DNA of 33,473 nt from positions 1 through 33,473 of the forward strand of contig CALCMD010000005.1 of assembly GCA_937965795.1 (NCBI GenBank). Direction: 5' to 3'. The notes below the pieces were generated by a model, which saw nothing but the letters and a program-made list of their open reading frames with translations, ran no database searches and was not told the DNA's origin. Of the stretch, positions 24,831-33,473 are shown one piece after another; the stretch's first letter is position 1, and each line of letters starts with the position of its first letter. The stretch comes from an uncultured Lachnospiraceae bacterium (GTDB lineage Bacteria; Bacillota; Clostridia; Lachnospirales; Lachnospiraceae). The position numbers and the translations under genes were made by a program.

Positions 24831-27141
24831 TTAGTTTTGGTGAATCCGGCGATATTCGTTTGGCGTTATGGCCTCCATCTTTTTGAAGGTGCGTGTGAAA
24901 ACATTGGGGTCGTGATAGCCCAGGGATTCTCCGATGGCCTTGCAGGTGAGGGAGGTAGTTACCAGCAGTTCTTTTGCACGGTCGATTTTCTTTCGTGTTA
25001 CATAGTCCACGAAGGTAATCCCGAAATGTTTTTTAAAGTACTGGGAGAGATAATTCTGGTTCATACCGACAGCATCCGCCAGCAGGGTCAGATGAATATC
25101 CGCCAGATGGCTGTCTATAAAGTCCAGCAGAGTCTGTTCGGAAGAACTGACGGCAGAACCGTTGTTTTTTTGAAGGGATGCGTAAATATGGAAAAAATGG
25201 CATCCAAAATTTTTCAGGTTTTCAGGCAGAAGAATTGCATGGAGGACGGAGAGGAATTCATGTTCTTCCATAGAAAATACAGAAGAAAAACGGATAGCCT
25301 GTTCATAAAGGCCCTCCTGTAAAAGGAAAAGAATCTCCTGGACGATGGAACGAAGCTGGGAAAAAGGAATATCTTTTTGCCGGAAGTCCGACAGTAATTT
25401 CTCCACATAGGCAGAACATTGGCCGGGGGCTGTTTTCAGCAGGGAGGTCACCTGCTTCTTGTGTTCGGGAAGCAGCTTTCCGAGGGAGGCCGAAATATCC
25501 TCTTGTGTATACATGGTTTTATCGGCGGCAGTTCCGTGGCTTTCGAACAGATTCAAAGCCTGGGTGTAAAAATGAAAGGTCTCATGGATATCCTGAAAAA
25601 CAGGACTGAATACGCCTTTGTATTCGGAAGGAAAATCTTTTAATTTTAATTTCAGATAGAGTTCCAGACCGTAAAGCTTCCTCTTAATGAGTGTCTCATC
25701 CGGGGCATCCATAAAGCACAGGAAGAAAGAAGGAGAGGAGGAGACACGGTATCCAAAGGAATCCGGGAGATTGCGAAAAAGCTCCTGGAGACTTGGAAGA
25801 GTGTCTGAGGCGCTGGATAGATCCGGCACAGGCTGGCCATTTTTTAAATGGTTTAATTTAAAAATAGCAATACAAAAAACGGCGTCCGGGGCGAAGAGAG
25901 AGAGCCGGCTGCAAAAGGAATCGATGGCTTCTGTTTCCATATTTCCGGTAAAAAGGCCGGAAAAGAATGCGTTTATAAGCTGGGGCCGGTCATTTTCCTG
26001 ACGTTCGCAGAGAAGCTCCACCGCTGCGCGCAGATCCTGAAAACCGGTGTTTACGGGGCTTGTATCGGCAGGAACGGAAGGAATATCCGCCTGATGAAGC
26101 CGTTTCAGGATGGAGGATACGGTTTCCCTTATCCGGTGGAAGAGAATAAAATGAAGGAGAACTGCCAGAAGGATGGCTGTCAGCATGACAACAAGCGTCA
26201 GCGCCAGAAAGGAATGGAGCTGCCTTGTGATGAGGAGTCCGGGTTCTACATCCAGGTAAAGGAGTTTGTGAACCGGAGATTTTTTCCAATAAATGCGGTA
26301 GGTATCGTCCGCTTTGCAAATGGTTTCACCTTCGGAAGCATTCCAGTCAAAAGCAGAGAGCGCAAGGATGGAGGCGTAATCTTCTTCGGCAGGCTGGTTT
26401 AAAATCGTCCGGGACTGGGTGTCCAGGAGATATAAATAGCTGGTCTGGTCATTGTTCAGACGGCCCAGGGTCTGGTTCAGAAGGGATTCCTTTACAAGCA
26501 GAACAAGGACGGCGTCGGATGCACGGTAACCGGAAAGATTGACAGCAAAAGGAAGGCATCTGCCGTAATCGGAGAATTGCCCGGTGGTGGTGCAGGTGCG
26601 GATATTTGTGGGCGGGCACAGCGTATTTTTATAGTCCTTTTTCATAAGTTCATCAAAAAAAATCCTCCGGATAGTCCTCAAATACCCGGTATCTGGTAAA
26701 AAAGTCCTCTGCGTTGAAGGTTCCGCTCTGGGTGAAAACGATGCCTGGATTTTTAAAATATAAAAAAACGTCCGAGAAAAGATCGGAGTTAAACAGGGAC
26801 TCTCTGAGCGCCGTATCAAAATGGTACAGGGCGAGAGAAGCCGCCGTATGACGGAGATCTTCTGTGTGAAGCAAAGTGTGGTAATCAGAAGAGTTGCTGC
26901 GGGCAAGAGCCATCGCCTGGTCAGAAGCCGAGGAAAGAGCATTGTCCAGAGTGCTGGACGCGGCATGAAGAAAGTTCTTATTGTTGGCGCTGATCTTCCG
27001 GGTAATCAGACCGTCCGCATGGTAAGTGATGACGGAGCAGGGAAGAATGATCAGCGCGCAGAAAAGCGCGAAAAAAAGCAGGATATTTCGAAAGGAATCT
27101 TTATTTTTCGTGGAAATCAGGAAAATCAATTTGCGATACAC
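24831..27141 (-). pseudogene. Membrane-bound AraC-type sensor-regulator, frameshifted in a T8 tract
   Basis: The start is a GTG at 27141 with GGAGGA nine bases upstream. An N-terminal membrane helix (about residues 18-42) leads to an extracytoplasmic Cache-like sensor, a second helix (about 265-290, in SFLALTLVVMLTAILLAVLL), a cytoplasmic linker and a C-terminal AraC domain with both helix-turn-helix parts (LTLLADAVGMNQNYLSQYF and TCKAIGESLGYHDPNVFTRTF). This one-protein design is common next to solute-binding proteins and glycosidases in Clostridia. The frame breaks at 26655-26662, where eight T (seen as A8 on the plus strand) give DFF then a stop; one T fewer continues as DELMKKDYKN. The intact protein would be about 769 residues. 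A translated second half alone would lack the first helix and much of the sensor. Confidence 0.85.
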
Positions 27142-27219
27142 AGGGGTCACTCCTCCGGACAGATTTTTTTTAGTATACAATGCGGAGAATGTTCCGTCAA
27201 CAGGAAAGGAAAAGGGAAG
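27142..27219 (+). promoter_or_regulatory. Divergent control region between regulator and solute-binding protein
   Basis: The 78-bp gap holds the regulator's GGAGGA site and, toward the lipoprotein gene, TATACAAT (27174-27181) after a T8 run, a plausible -10. No good -35 is visible, as expected for a promoter that needs an AraC-type activator. GGAAAGG and AAGGGA precede the 27220 ATG. Confidence 0.35.
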
Positions 27220-28821
27220 ATGCGAAGGAGAGGAAGAAAAATTGCAGTAATGGCAGTACTTGCGTGTATGCTGTTTGGCTGTGCAGGCAGCGGGGGAAAA
27301 GGAGAACCTGGGCCGGATATCAGAGAGACGGCGGAGGGCCGGAGGAGAGAGATTACCTTCCCCTTAAATGAGCAGATCACGATTACGGCAATGGTACGGG
27401 ATTTTAACAGGGACAGAACCAGGGAAATCGACAGGATACTGGAGGAAAAAACAAATATCAGGATTGAATGGACGATCGTTTCACCCACGGAGTATGCTGC
27501 GGTATTTGAACAGAAATTTCATTCGGGGGAGCTTCCGGATTTGTTCGAGACGTGGAAAGAGGCCGCTGACCGGTTTTGTGACGAGGGGGAATTTGTAGAT
27601 TTCTCCGGCTATCTGGATCAGATGCCGCATCTGCGGGCATGGATGGAGAAGATTCCCGCCATCTACAATGACACAGCGGACGGCGAGGGGCGTCTGTACT
27701 GTCTGACGACCTTTAATACCAGAGGGCAGGCGCCCAAACAGTCGATATACCGGAAGGATCTGTTTGAGAAAGAGGGGATCAAAGCGCCCGAAAATCTGGA
27801 GGAGCTGTATGACGCGCTGGTGAAGCTGAAAGAGAAATATCCGGACAGCATTCCGGTCGGAAACCGGTGGGGGCTGGAAAATCTGCTGGCGGCTGTGGCG
27901 GGCCTGTATCATACCAGAACAGGAGTTTACCTGGATAATGAAGAGCTGGTGTATCAATATGGCCCGGCGACAGAAGAATTCAGGGCGGCGGTGGCTACCC
28001 TTCAGAAGTTTTACAAAAAGGGACTGATCGACCCGGAATTTGCCACCATTTCGGATGAACAGTTTGTAAAGAATATTACGGATGGAAAGACGCTTTTTCT
28101 CTTTTCCGAATACCTGTGCTGTCTGAATACAAAGGCGCAGGGAGACTGGAACGGGGAAGGGAAAAAGAAGAACCCGGCGTTTGAGATGGCGCCGCTTACG
28201 CCGATGGATACGGAGCTTGGAAAGGGGCTGATCGATGTTCAGGCTCCTACCTCAAGGGGACATTTTGCAGTAGGCGTCAACAGCCGTTCAAAATATATTG
28301 ACGAGATGATTGCTCTGCTGGATTATCAGTATTCGGATGAAATCATTGATCTGGTAAACTGGGGAGTGGAAGGCGAGACTTATGAAATGAAAGACGGAGA
28401 CAAAAAATGGCTGATCGGAGAAGCAGAGAGGGAAGAAAAGGGACTGGATGCCAGAAGCGGCATGTGGGTTCCGATCGACCAGGACTGCTCGGACGCCACG
28501 CTGGACGCCAGGGACAGGGAGCTGATTACGAAGGCAAATGCCAGGGCAGAGGAGTTCGCTTTTTATGAGCCGAAAAAGACGCTGGCGTTTACCGGAGAAG
28601 AGAAGGAGATACTGGAAGGAATTACGGATGCCTTAAATAAATACACCCAGGAGAAGTATCTGAAATTTATCACAGGAGAACTGGACATGGAGAAGGACTG
28701 GGAAGATTTCGTGCAGGGGCTGGAGGATGCAGGTTATAAAGAGGCTCTTGAGATATACAGAAAAAAATATGACGCATTGCCAGAGGAGCAAAAAGGGCTG
28801 GATACCAGTCTTGGCTTTTAG
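27220..28821 (+). CDS. Extracellular solute-binding lipoprotein, LplA-like
   Basis: The 533-residue product has a lipoprotein signal: basic MRRRGRK, hydrophobic core and lipobox LFGC with Cys21. The mature region starts with an acidic linker and then the family 1 fold seen in large LplA/YtcQ-type binding proteins. Useful landmarks are GELPDLFETW, IYRKDLFEKEGIKAPENLEEL, FYKKGLIDPEFATISDEQF and a C-terminal NKYTQEKYLKFITGELD. These proteins hand oligosaccharides to LplB/YtcP-type permeases. No permease genes adjoin it here, so they may be beyond the window or elsewhere. It is divergent from the AraC-type regulator and followed by a GH2 gene. A role in taking up products of that enzyme is inferred. 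Confidence 0.9.
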   Translation: MRRRGRKIAVMAVLACMLFGCAGSGGKGEPGPDIRETAEGRRREITFPLNEQITITAMVRDFNRDRTREIDRILEEKTNIRIEWTIVSPTEYAAVFEQKFHSGELPDLFETWKEAADRFCDEGEFVDFSGYLDQMPHLRAWMEKIPAIYNDTADGEGRLYCLTTFNTRGQAPKQSIYRKDLFEKEGIKAPENLEELYDALVKLKEKYPDSIPVGNRWGLENLLAAVAGLYHTRTGVYLDNEELVYQYGPATEEFRAAVATLQKFYKKGLIDPEFATISDEQFVKNITDGKTLFLFSEYLCCLNTKAQGDWNGEGKKKNPAFEMAPLTPMDTELGKGLIDVQAPTSRGHFAVGVNSRSKYIDEMIALLDYQYSDEIIDLVNWGVEGETYEMKDGDKKWLIGEAEREEKGLDARSGMWVPIDQDCSDATLDARDRELITKANARAEEFAFYEPKKTLAFTGEEKEILEGITDALNKYTQEKYLKFITGELDMEKDWEDFVQGLEDAGYKEALEIYRKKYDALPEEQKGLDTSLGF

Positions 28822-28839
28822 GCAGAACCTTTCGTTTTC

Positions 28840-28865
28840 AGGGGAATCCCCGGGAGATCTCCCCT
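28840..28865. other. GC-rich stem-loop between lipoprotein and GH2 genes
   Basis: AGGGGA (28840-28845) pairs with TCCCCT (28860-28865), and the inner GGGAGATCTCCC (28852-28863) is itself a perfect 12-bp palindrome, so two folds compete. There is no adequate U run. It could lower expression of the GH2 gene relative to the lipoprotein or stabilise the mRNA end. The rest of the 103-bp gap holds GGAGG for the next start. Confidence 0.3.
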
Positions 28866-28924
28866 TTCAGGATAGAAAGCGGCTGGGAAAACAGCCATGA
28901 CAGACAGGAAATGGAGGATAAGAA

Positions 28925-31900
28925 ATGAGGAAAAAAGGAACAGGAAAAAGACTTCTGGCGCTTATGATGAGCGCGGCAATGCTGACGCCATCCATGTCGG
29001 CGCTGGCTTCAGATGCGAAAAGCTTGGGCGGCGTGGAACAGGTGTATTCAGAAGAAGCCGAGAGGGAAAAAGAAGGAACCGGAAGAGAACAGGTAAATTT
29101 CAACCGCAACTGGAAGTTTATTCGAAACGATGTAGAAGGAGCGGAGGCAGCTTCTTATGATGATTCTTCCTGGGTAGACGTGGGAATCCCGCATAATTTC
29201 AGCATTCCTTATGAGATGGCGGCACAGTTTTACGTGGGATACGGCTGGTACCGAAAGGCTTTTGAGGTGCCGGAGGACTGGAAGAATAAGAAGATCGAAC
29301 TGGAATTCGAGGGTGTTTTCCAGGTAGCGGAGGTCTATGTAAACGGACAGAAAGCAGGAACCCACGAGGGAGGATATTCGGGATTTGTCTATGATATTAC
29401 GGACTATCTTCACACGGGAACCAATCTGGTGGCGGTAAGGGTGAACAACATCTGGCAGCATGACCTGGCGCCCCGTGCCGGAGACCATCAGTTTACCGGG
29501 GGTATTTACCGGGACGTGTACCTGAATGTGACAGAGGATGTACATGTGGCATGGTATGGCACTTATGTCACGACGCCGGATCTTACGAATCCCGGATTTG
29601 ACGAAAGCGCCGCAAACATTGATTTTACCCAGTTCCCCTCAGAGGAGGAAATTCGGGCCAATCTTTCGGCAAAGCGCTCCAATGTGCGGGTGCAGACAGA
29701 GGTCGAGAACGATTCTGATGAGGAGAAGGAAGTACAGGTGTTCCACAAGGTAACCGATGCGGACGGAAAGACCGTTGCGGAGTTTGCCTCGGAGACAGCG
29801 ACCGTGGCAGCGGGGGAGACGGCTGTGCTTGACGCGGTCAGCCGGCAGATTTCCGGTATCGAGCTGTGGAGTCCGCAGCACCCGTATTTATACAAGGTTT
29901 ATACCACAGTGACCAGCGGAGGGGTGCAGACAGACGTCTATGAGTCCTCGTTCGGATTCCGCTGGGCGCAGTACAAAAACGACGGATTCTATCTGAACGG
30001 GGAAAAGGTTCTGCTGGATGGGGCGAACGCCCATCAGGATCATGCAGGATTTGCAGATGCGGTCACGGACGAGGGATTATACCGTGACGTGGCAATGATC
30101 AAGGAATGCGGTATGAACTTCATCCGTGGTTCCCATTATCCCCATGATCCGTCCTATGCAAAGGCATGCGATGAGCTGGGAATCCTGTTCTGGTCCGAGT
30201 GTAATTTCTGGGGAATGGGCGGCTCGGCAGGAAAGGATGCGGACGCCGCAATGAGCGCTTCCGACTGGTTTAAGGACGCCTATCCGCAGAATCCGGAGGA
30301 CGAAGCGGCTTTTGAGAACAGTTGTCTGGAATCTCTGGAGGCGATGATCCGGGTGAACCGGAATCACCCGTCTATTATCAACTGGAGTATGGGAAATGAA
30401 GTATTCTTTACGGCCAGCGGCACACAGAATAAGGCGAAGGCTCTGGTGAATAAGATGCGGAACCGCGCCCATGAGCTGGACCCGACCAGAAAAGCAGGCA
30501 TGGGAGGATGCCAGAGAGAAGGCTATGACAGCCTGGAGATCTGTGACATCGCAGGATATAATGGAGACGGCGGAAAGTTTGAAAATAACTGGATGCCGAA
30601 TGTGGTGGCTGAATACGGCTCGAAAGTACAGGACAGACCGGGGGAGTACCGCCCTTATTATGACCAGATTCAGGGAGGTTCCGTGGAAGAATATACCCTG
30701 AAAACAGGAAGCGCAGGTCTGAGTCTGTGGTGCGCCTTCCACCACGGAACGATCGGCGGCGACGGGCTGGCGAAGATGGGAATTATTGATTACTATCGTC
30801 TGCCTTTGAATACCTGGTACTGGTACAGGGAAAAAAATACCGGCGTGGCAAGGGAGGCTTCTGTGAGCGGCACGGCTGAGCGCATGGAGATTACGGCCTC
30901 CGACACGGAGATTACGAATGACGGAAAGAAGGATACGAAGCTGACCGTCACGATGCTGGATCAGGACGGCAACTGGGTCAGTGATACGAGGAAAGTAACG
31001 CTGACCGTAAAAGAGGGGCCGGGTATCCTGCCGGGCGGAAAGAAGTATACCTTTACTCCGGATAAATCCATGCGGGATGGAAAAGCAAGCATAGAATTCC
31101 GCTCCTTTTACGAGGGGACGACGGTGATCTCGGCTGAGGCGGAGGGACTGCCGGAGGCAACGATTACCATTCAGACGAGAGATACGACAGGTACGGACAA
31201 CGGGGAGGAACCGGAGAATTTCTATGATGCGAGCCTGTGGGGAACCCTGACAGAGAAAATCGAGGAGCCTTTCGCTTACGGAAGCGCAAATGCCGCATCA
31301 GGAAGGCCGGTATTCCCAAGCAGCAACGCAGCGGAGGGAGAACTGGCCACGGACGGGAATCCAGATACTTCCTGGGTGGCAGAGAAAACAGGAGACGGGG
31401 AATATTTTCTTCTGGACCTGGAGTTTGTTCTCTATCTTTATAAATTAAAGCTGGGATTTTCCAGCGCGCCGTATCCATATACGATGGAAACGGCAATGGA
31501 TAAAAACGGTCCGTGGACAGAAGCGGCAGCTTATACCGGGGAAACCATTGGAAGCCGGATGGAGGAAGAGACCCTGAGCGGCGTGGAAGCCCGTTACGTG
31601 AGAGTGACTTTTACGGATGTGCCCGAGGGGGAGAAAGCGTTTTTATCTGAAATCGAAGTATACGGAAATGTTTCCGCCCAGGCTCCACAGTATGTAACAG
31701 AGGGCGTTTATCTTTCAGAAACAGCGGACTATGACGCCATTACGACCGGATGGGGCGAAAAAGGGAAAAATGTTTCCTGCGAGGGTTCCCCGATCTGTAT
31801 CGGCGGGAAGCGTTATGAAAAGGGAATCGGGCTTCATGCGAACAGCAGCATTCCTTATGAGACAGCGGGAAAATATGCAAGGATTACCGGAGCAGCGGGA

Positions 31901-33473
31901 ATCGACAACGAGGTAAGCGGCGGAAACGCACTTTTCAGGATTTATGCAGATAACAGGCTGATTTATGAAAAAGAGCTTTCCGGAGGGGAAGCAGACGAAT
32001 TCAACCTGAGCATCAGCGGCGTACAGAACATCCGTCTGGAGACGGACGCAAACGGAAATGATTCCCAGGATCATACGGACTGGGCAGACGTAAAGCTTTT
32101 GGGCGCCGTGCGGGACGTGAGCCTGAAGGGAAGCGGGCTGACAGCTTCCTGTGTGGGTATGACCTCCGGGCTTTATGCAGGGGAGACCTACGAAGGGATT
32201 TATTCGATAGAAAATACAGGAAAAACGGCGAAAAACGTGCAGATGGCTGCGGTTCTTTACGGGCAGGATGGAAAGCTTGTGAATTTTGCGGTTCAGTCTG
32301 TAAAAGCCGGAGCAGAAAAAAAGAACAACATGGATTTTAAGATGGATATGCCTGCGGATATTACAGGATATCATCTGGAACTGCTTGCATGGGAGAAGGA
32401 GACACTGACGCCTCTTGCAAACAGGGTATGCGTGTATGCAGATCCGGATTATTTAGAGAAAGAGGATGGCAGCAGGGTTTCCTGGGAGAAAACAGATGGA
32501 GAGGACGCTTCCCTGAAAAAAGAGGGAACCTGGAAAAATTGGCCGTCGAACGATGCCTATGGGGGAACAGAGACGTACAATAATCCTTCGGAGAGCAATT
32601 CCAGCATCTCGTATGAGTTCACCGGGGAATATGTCCGTATCGGCGCGAAGGTAGATTCCAGCCAGGTGGGAGCAGACGTCTATCTTGACGGAGTTAAGGC
32701 GGGAACATTCAGCACGACAGCCTCAGATACCAGTACGAATGTTTACCGGGAGGTATGGGCGTCTGAAAAGCTAAGTGCAGGAACGCATACGATAAAACTG
32801 GTTCCGATTGGAAAATTTGGCCTGGATTATATTGAAGTGGGAACAGAAAAGGAGGATTCCGGAAAGGAAGAAGGACAGCAAATCCGGAGTCTGAAAGACG
32901 CCTGTGCAGCGCTTTTGGAAGTGATAACAGGCGGAACCCTTGCAAAGTATACGGATGACAGCCGGAGTGCGGCAGCCACGGCGCTTGAGGAGGCCGGCAG
33001 CGTACTCGCACAGGAGAATCCGGCGGAGGAGGCGTGCAGCCAGGCGGCAGAGAAGCTTGCCAGTGTACTGGTTTTAAAAGAAGAAGCAGATTTGACAGAG
33101 CTGAATGCGGCGATCAGAGAGGCGGAAGGAAAGAGAGAAGGAGATTACACGGAGGAGAGCTGGGCGGACTTTAGGAAAGCGCTTGCGGCAGCGAAGGAAG
33201 CGGCGGCGAAAGAAGGAGTGAGCCAGGAGGAAGCCGATCAGGCAAGAAGCGGTTTGCAGGAGGCAATGGCGTCGCTGAAAGAAAAAGAAGAACCGCCGAC
33301 GCCGCCGGAGAAAGCGGACATGACAGAGCTGAATGCGGCGATCAGAGAGGCAGAAGGAAAGAGAGAAGGAGATTACACGGAGGAGAGCTGGGCGGACTTC
33401 AGGAAAGCGCTTGCGGCGGCGAAGGAAGCGGCGGCGAAAGAAGGAGTGAGCCAGGAGGAAGCCGATCAGGCAA
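28925..33473 (+). CDS. Large secreted GH2 glycosidase with F5/8C, NPCBM and FIVAR repeats (partial, runs off the window)
   Basis: The frame stays open for 1516 codons to the window edge. GGAGG precedes the ATG, and a signal peptide (about 1-29, ALA-SD) follows. Domains are GH2 sugar-binding (56-208), Ig-like (210-340) and TIM barrel (343-645), with acid/base E492 in MGNE and likely nucleophile E563 in AEYGS. After this come an Ig-like domain (646-750), F5/8 type C (768-918), NPCBM (922-1063, with KRYEKGIGLHANS), a CARDB-like domain (1065-1180), a jelly-roll-like module (1183-1305), helical repeats and FIVAR units from about 1390. The barrel differs from the two upstream enzymes: the GSETAS motif is absent and the DUF4982 region is not seen. 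Beta-galactosidase is the default family call, but the substrate is open. It is probably cotranscribed with the lipoprotein 103 bp upstream. Confidence 0.88.
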   Translation, partial: MRKKGTGKRLLALMMSAAMLTPSMSALASDAKSLGGVEQVYSEEAEREKEGTGREQVNFNRNWKFIRNDVEGAEAASYDDSSWVDVGIPHNFSIPYEMAAQFYVGYGWYRKAFEVPEDWKNKKIELEFEGVFQVAEVYVNGQKAGTHEGGYSGFVYDITDYLHTGTNLVAVRVNNIWQHDLAPRAGDHQFTGGIYRDVYLNVTEDVHVAWYGTYVTTPDLTNPGFDESAANIDFTQFPSEEEIRANLSAKRSNVRVQTEVENDSDEEKEVQVFHKVTDADGKTVAEFASETATVAAGETAVLDAVSRQISGIELWSPQHPYLYKVYTTVTSGGVQTDVYESSFGFRWAQYKNDGFYLNGEKVLLDGANAHQDHAGFADAVTDEGLYRDVAMIKECGMNFIRGSHYPHDPSYAKACDELGILFWSECNFWGMGGSAGKDADAAMSASDWFKDAYPQNPEDEAAFENSCLESLEAMIRVNRNHPSIINWSMGNEVFFTASGTQNKAKALVNKMRNRAHELDPTRKAGMGGCQREGYDSLEICDIAGYNGDGGKFENNWMPNVVAEYGSKVQDRPGEYRPYYDQIQGGSVEEYTLKTGSAGLSLWCAFHHGTIGGDGLAKMGIIDYYRLPLNTWYWYREKNTGVAREASVSGTAERMEITASDTEITNDGKKDTKLTVTMLDQDGNWVSDTRKVTLTVKEGPGILPGGKKYTFTPDKSMRDGKASIEFRSFYEGTTVISAEAEGLPEATITIQTRDTTGTDNGEEPENFYDASLWGTLTEKIEEPFAYGSANAASGRPVFPSSNAAEGELATDGNPDTSWVAEKTGDGEYFLLDLEFVLYLYKLKLGFSSAPYPYTMETAMDKNGPWTEAAAYTGETIGSRMEEETLSGVEARYVRVTFTDVPEGEKAFLSEIEVYGNVSAQAPQYVTEGVYLSETADYDAITTGWGEKGKNVSCEGSPICIGGKRYEKGIGLHANSSIPYETAGKYARITGAAGIDNEVSGGNALFRIYADNRLIYEKELSGGEADEFNLSISGVQNIRLETDANGNDSQDHTDWADVKLLGAVRDVSLKGSGLTASCVGMTSGLYAGETYEGIYSIENTGKTAKNVQMAAVLYGQDGKLVNFAVQSVKAGAEKKNNMDFKMDMPADITGYHLELLAWEKETLTPLANRVCVYADPDYLEKEDGSRVSWEKTDGEDASLKKEGTWKNWPSNDAYGGTETYNNPSESNSSISYEFTGEYVRIGAKVDSSQVGADVYLDGVKAGTFSTTASDTSTNVYREVWASEKLSAGTHTIKLVPIGKFGLDYIEVGTEKEDSGKEEGQQIRSLKDACAALLEVITGGTLAKYTDDSRSAAATALEEAGSVLAQENPAEEACSQAAEKLASVLVLKEEADLTELNAAIREAEGKREGDYTEESWADFRKALAAAKEAAAKEGVSQEEADQARSGLQEAMASLKEKEEPPTPPEKADMTELNAAIREAEGKREGDYTEESWADFRKALAAAKEAAAKEGVSQEEADQA
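33094..33473 (+). repeat. Near-identical 228-bp tandem FIVAR repeat (second unit cut by window end)
   Basis: The unit starting at 33094 recurs at 33322 with an exact 228-base (76-codon) period. Over the 152 bases visible in the second unit I count three substitutions. Each unit is helical, ending in a proline-rich linker (EEPPTPPEKAD). The array probably continues past the window. Confidence 0.92.

Noticed and set aside
26821..27219. N-terminal extension of the solute-binding protein back to 26821
   Set aside because: The upstream part is antisense to the sensor gene; the lipoprotein signal with lipobox begins at the ATG at 27220, which has its own binding site.

Overview
The window looks like chromosomal DNA from a gut Clostridia bacterium, most likely a Lachnospiraceae-type glycan degrader. 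This is inferred from moderate GC, strong GGAGG ribosome binding sites, Firmicute-type families (Rrf2, MarR, DegV, YesN/AraC-type regulators, LplA-like solute-binding lipoprotein) and very large secreted modular GH2 enzymes with FIVAR, Big_4, InlB-type and BspA-like modules. No phylogenetic marker is present, so the genus is not resolved.

Layout. (1) 108-4867: a tight four-gene operon for an ABC-2 exporter of the GldA/GldF/GldG type plus a DUF4340 protein, ended by a 31-bp hairpin terminator. (2) 5214-6545: an Rrf2-type regulator broken by one extra C in a C6 run, followed by purine nucleoside phosphorylase. (3) 6426-22734: a roughly 16-kb insert bounded by two ~166-bp imperfect direct repeats. 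Each repeat holds the 3' end of the phosphorylase gene joined to the 3' end of a convergent DUF305 gene. The insert carries a truncated response-regulator fragment, a long leader region and two giant adjacent GH2 beta-galactosidase-type genes of 2237 and 2877 codons. (4) 22675-24701: the intact DUF305 gene, then a MarR regulator with a strong promoter and palindromic operator candidate, and a DegV-family lipid-binding protein. (5) 24831-33473: a membrane-bound AraC-type regulator (frameshifted in a T8 run), divergent from an extracellular solute-binding lipoprotein, followed by a third large GH2 enzyme that runs off the window inside a near-identical FIVAR tandem repeat.

How it fits together. 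The two GH2 genes in the insert share a C-terminal cassette: a ~175-residue 'VDSGA' module, FIVAR, a ~180-residue coiled coil and a lysine-rich BspA-like end. They probably act as a surface-associated pair on complex, probably host-type, galactosylated glycans. The third GH2 has a different nucleophile motif and different binding modules, and sits with a sugar-uptake lipoprotein and sensor-regulator, suggesting a separate polysaccharide-utilisation unit. Substrates are inferred from family membership only.

The most notable observations are the repeat-bounded GH2 island at the punA/DUF305 junction, the shared C-terminal surface cassette without LPXTG or SLH anchors, and two regulators each broken by a single extra base in a homopolymer.
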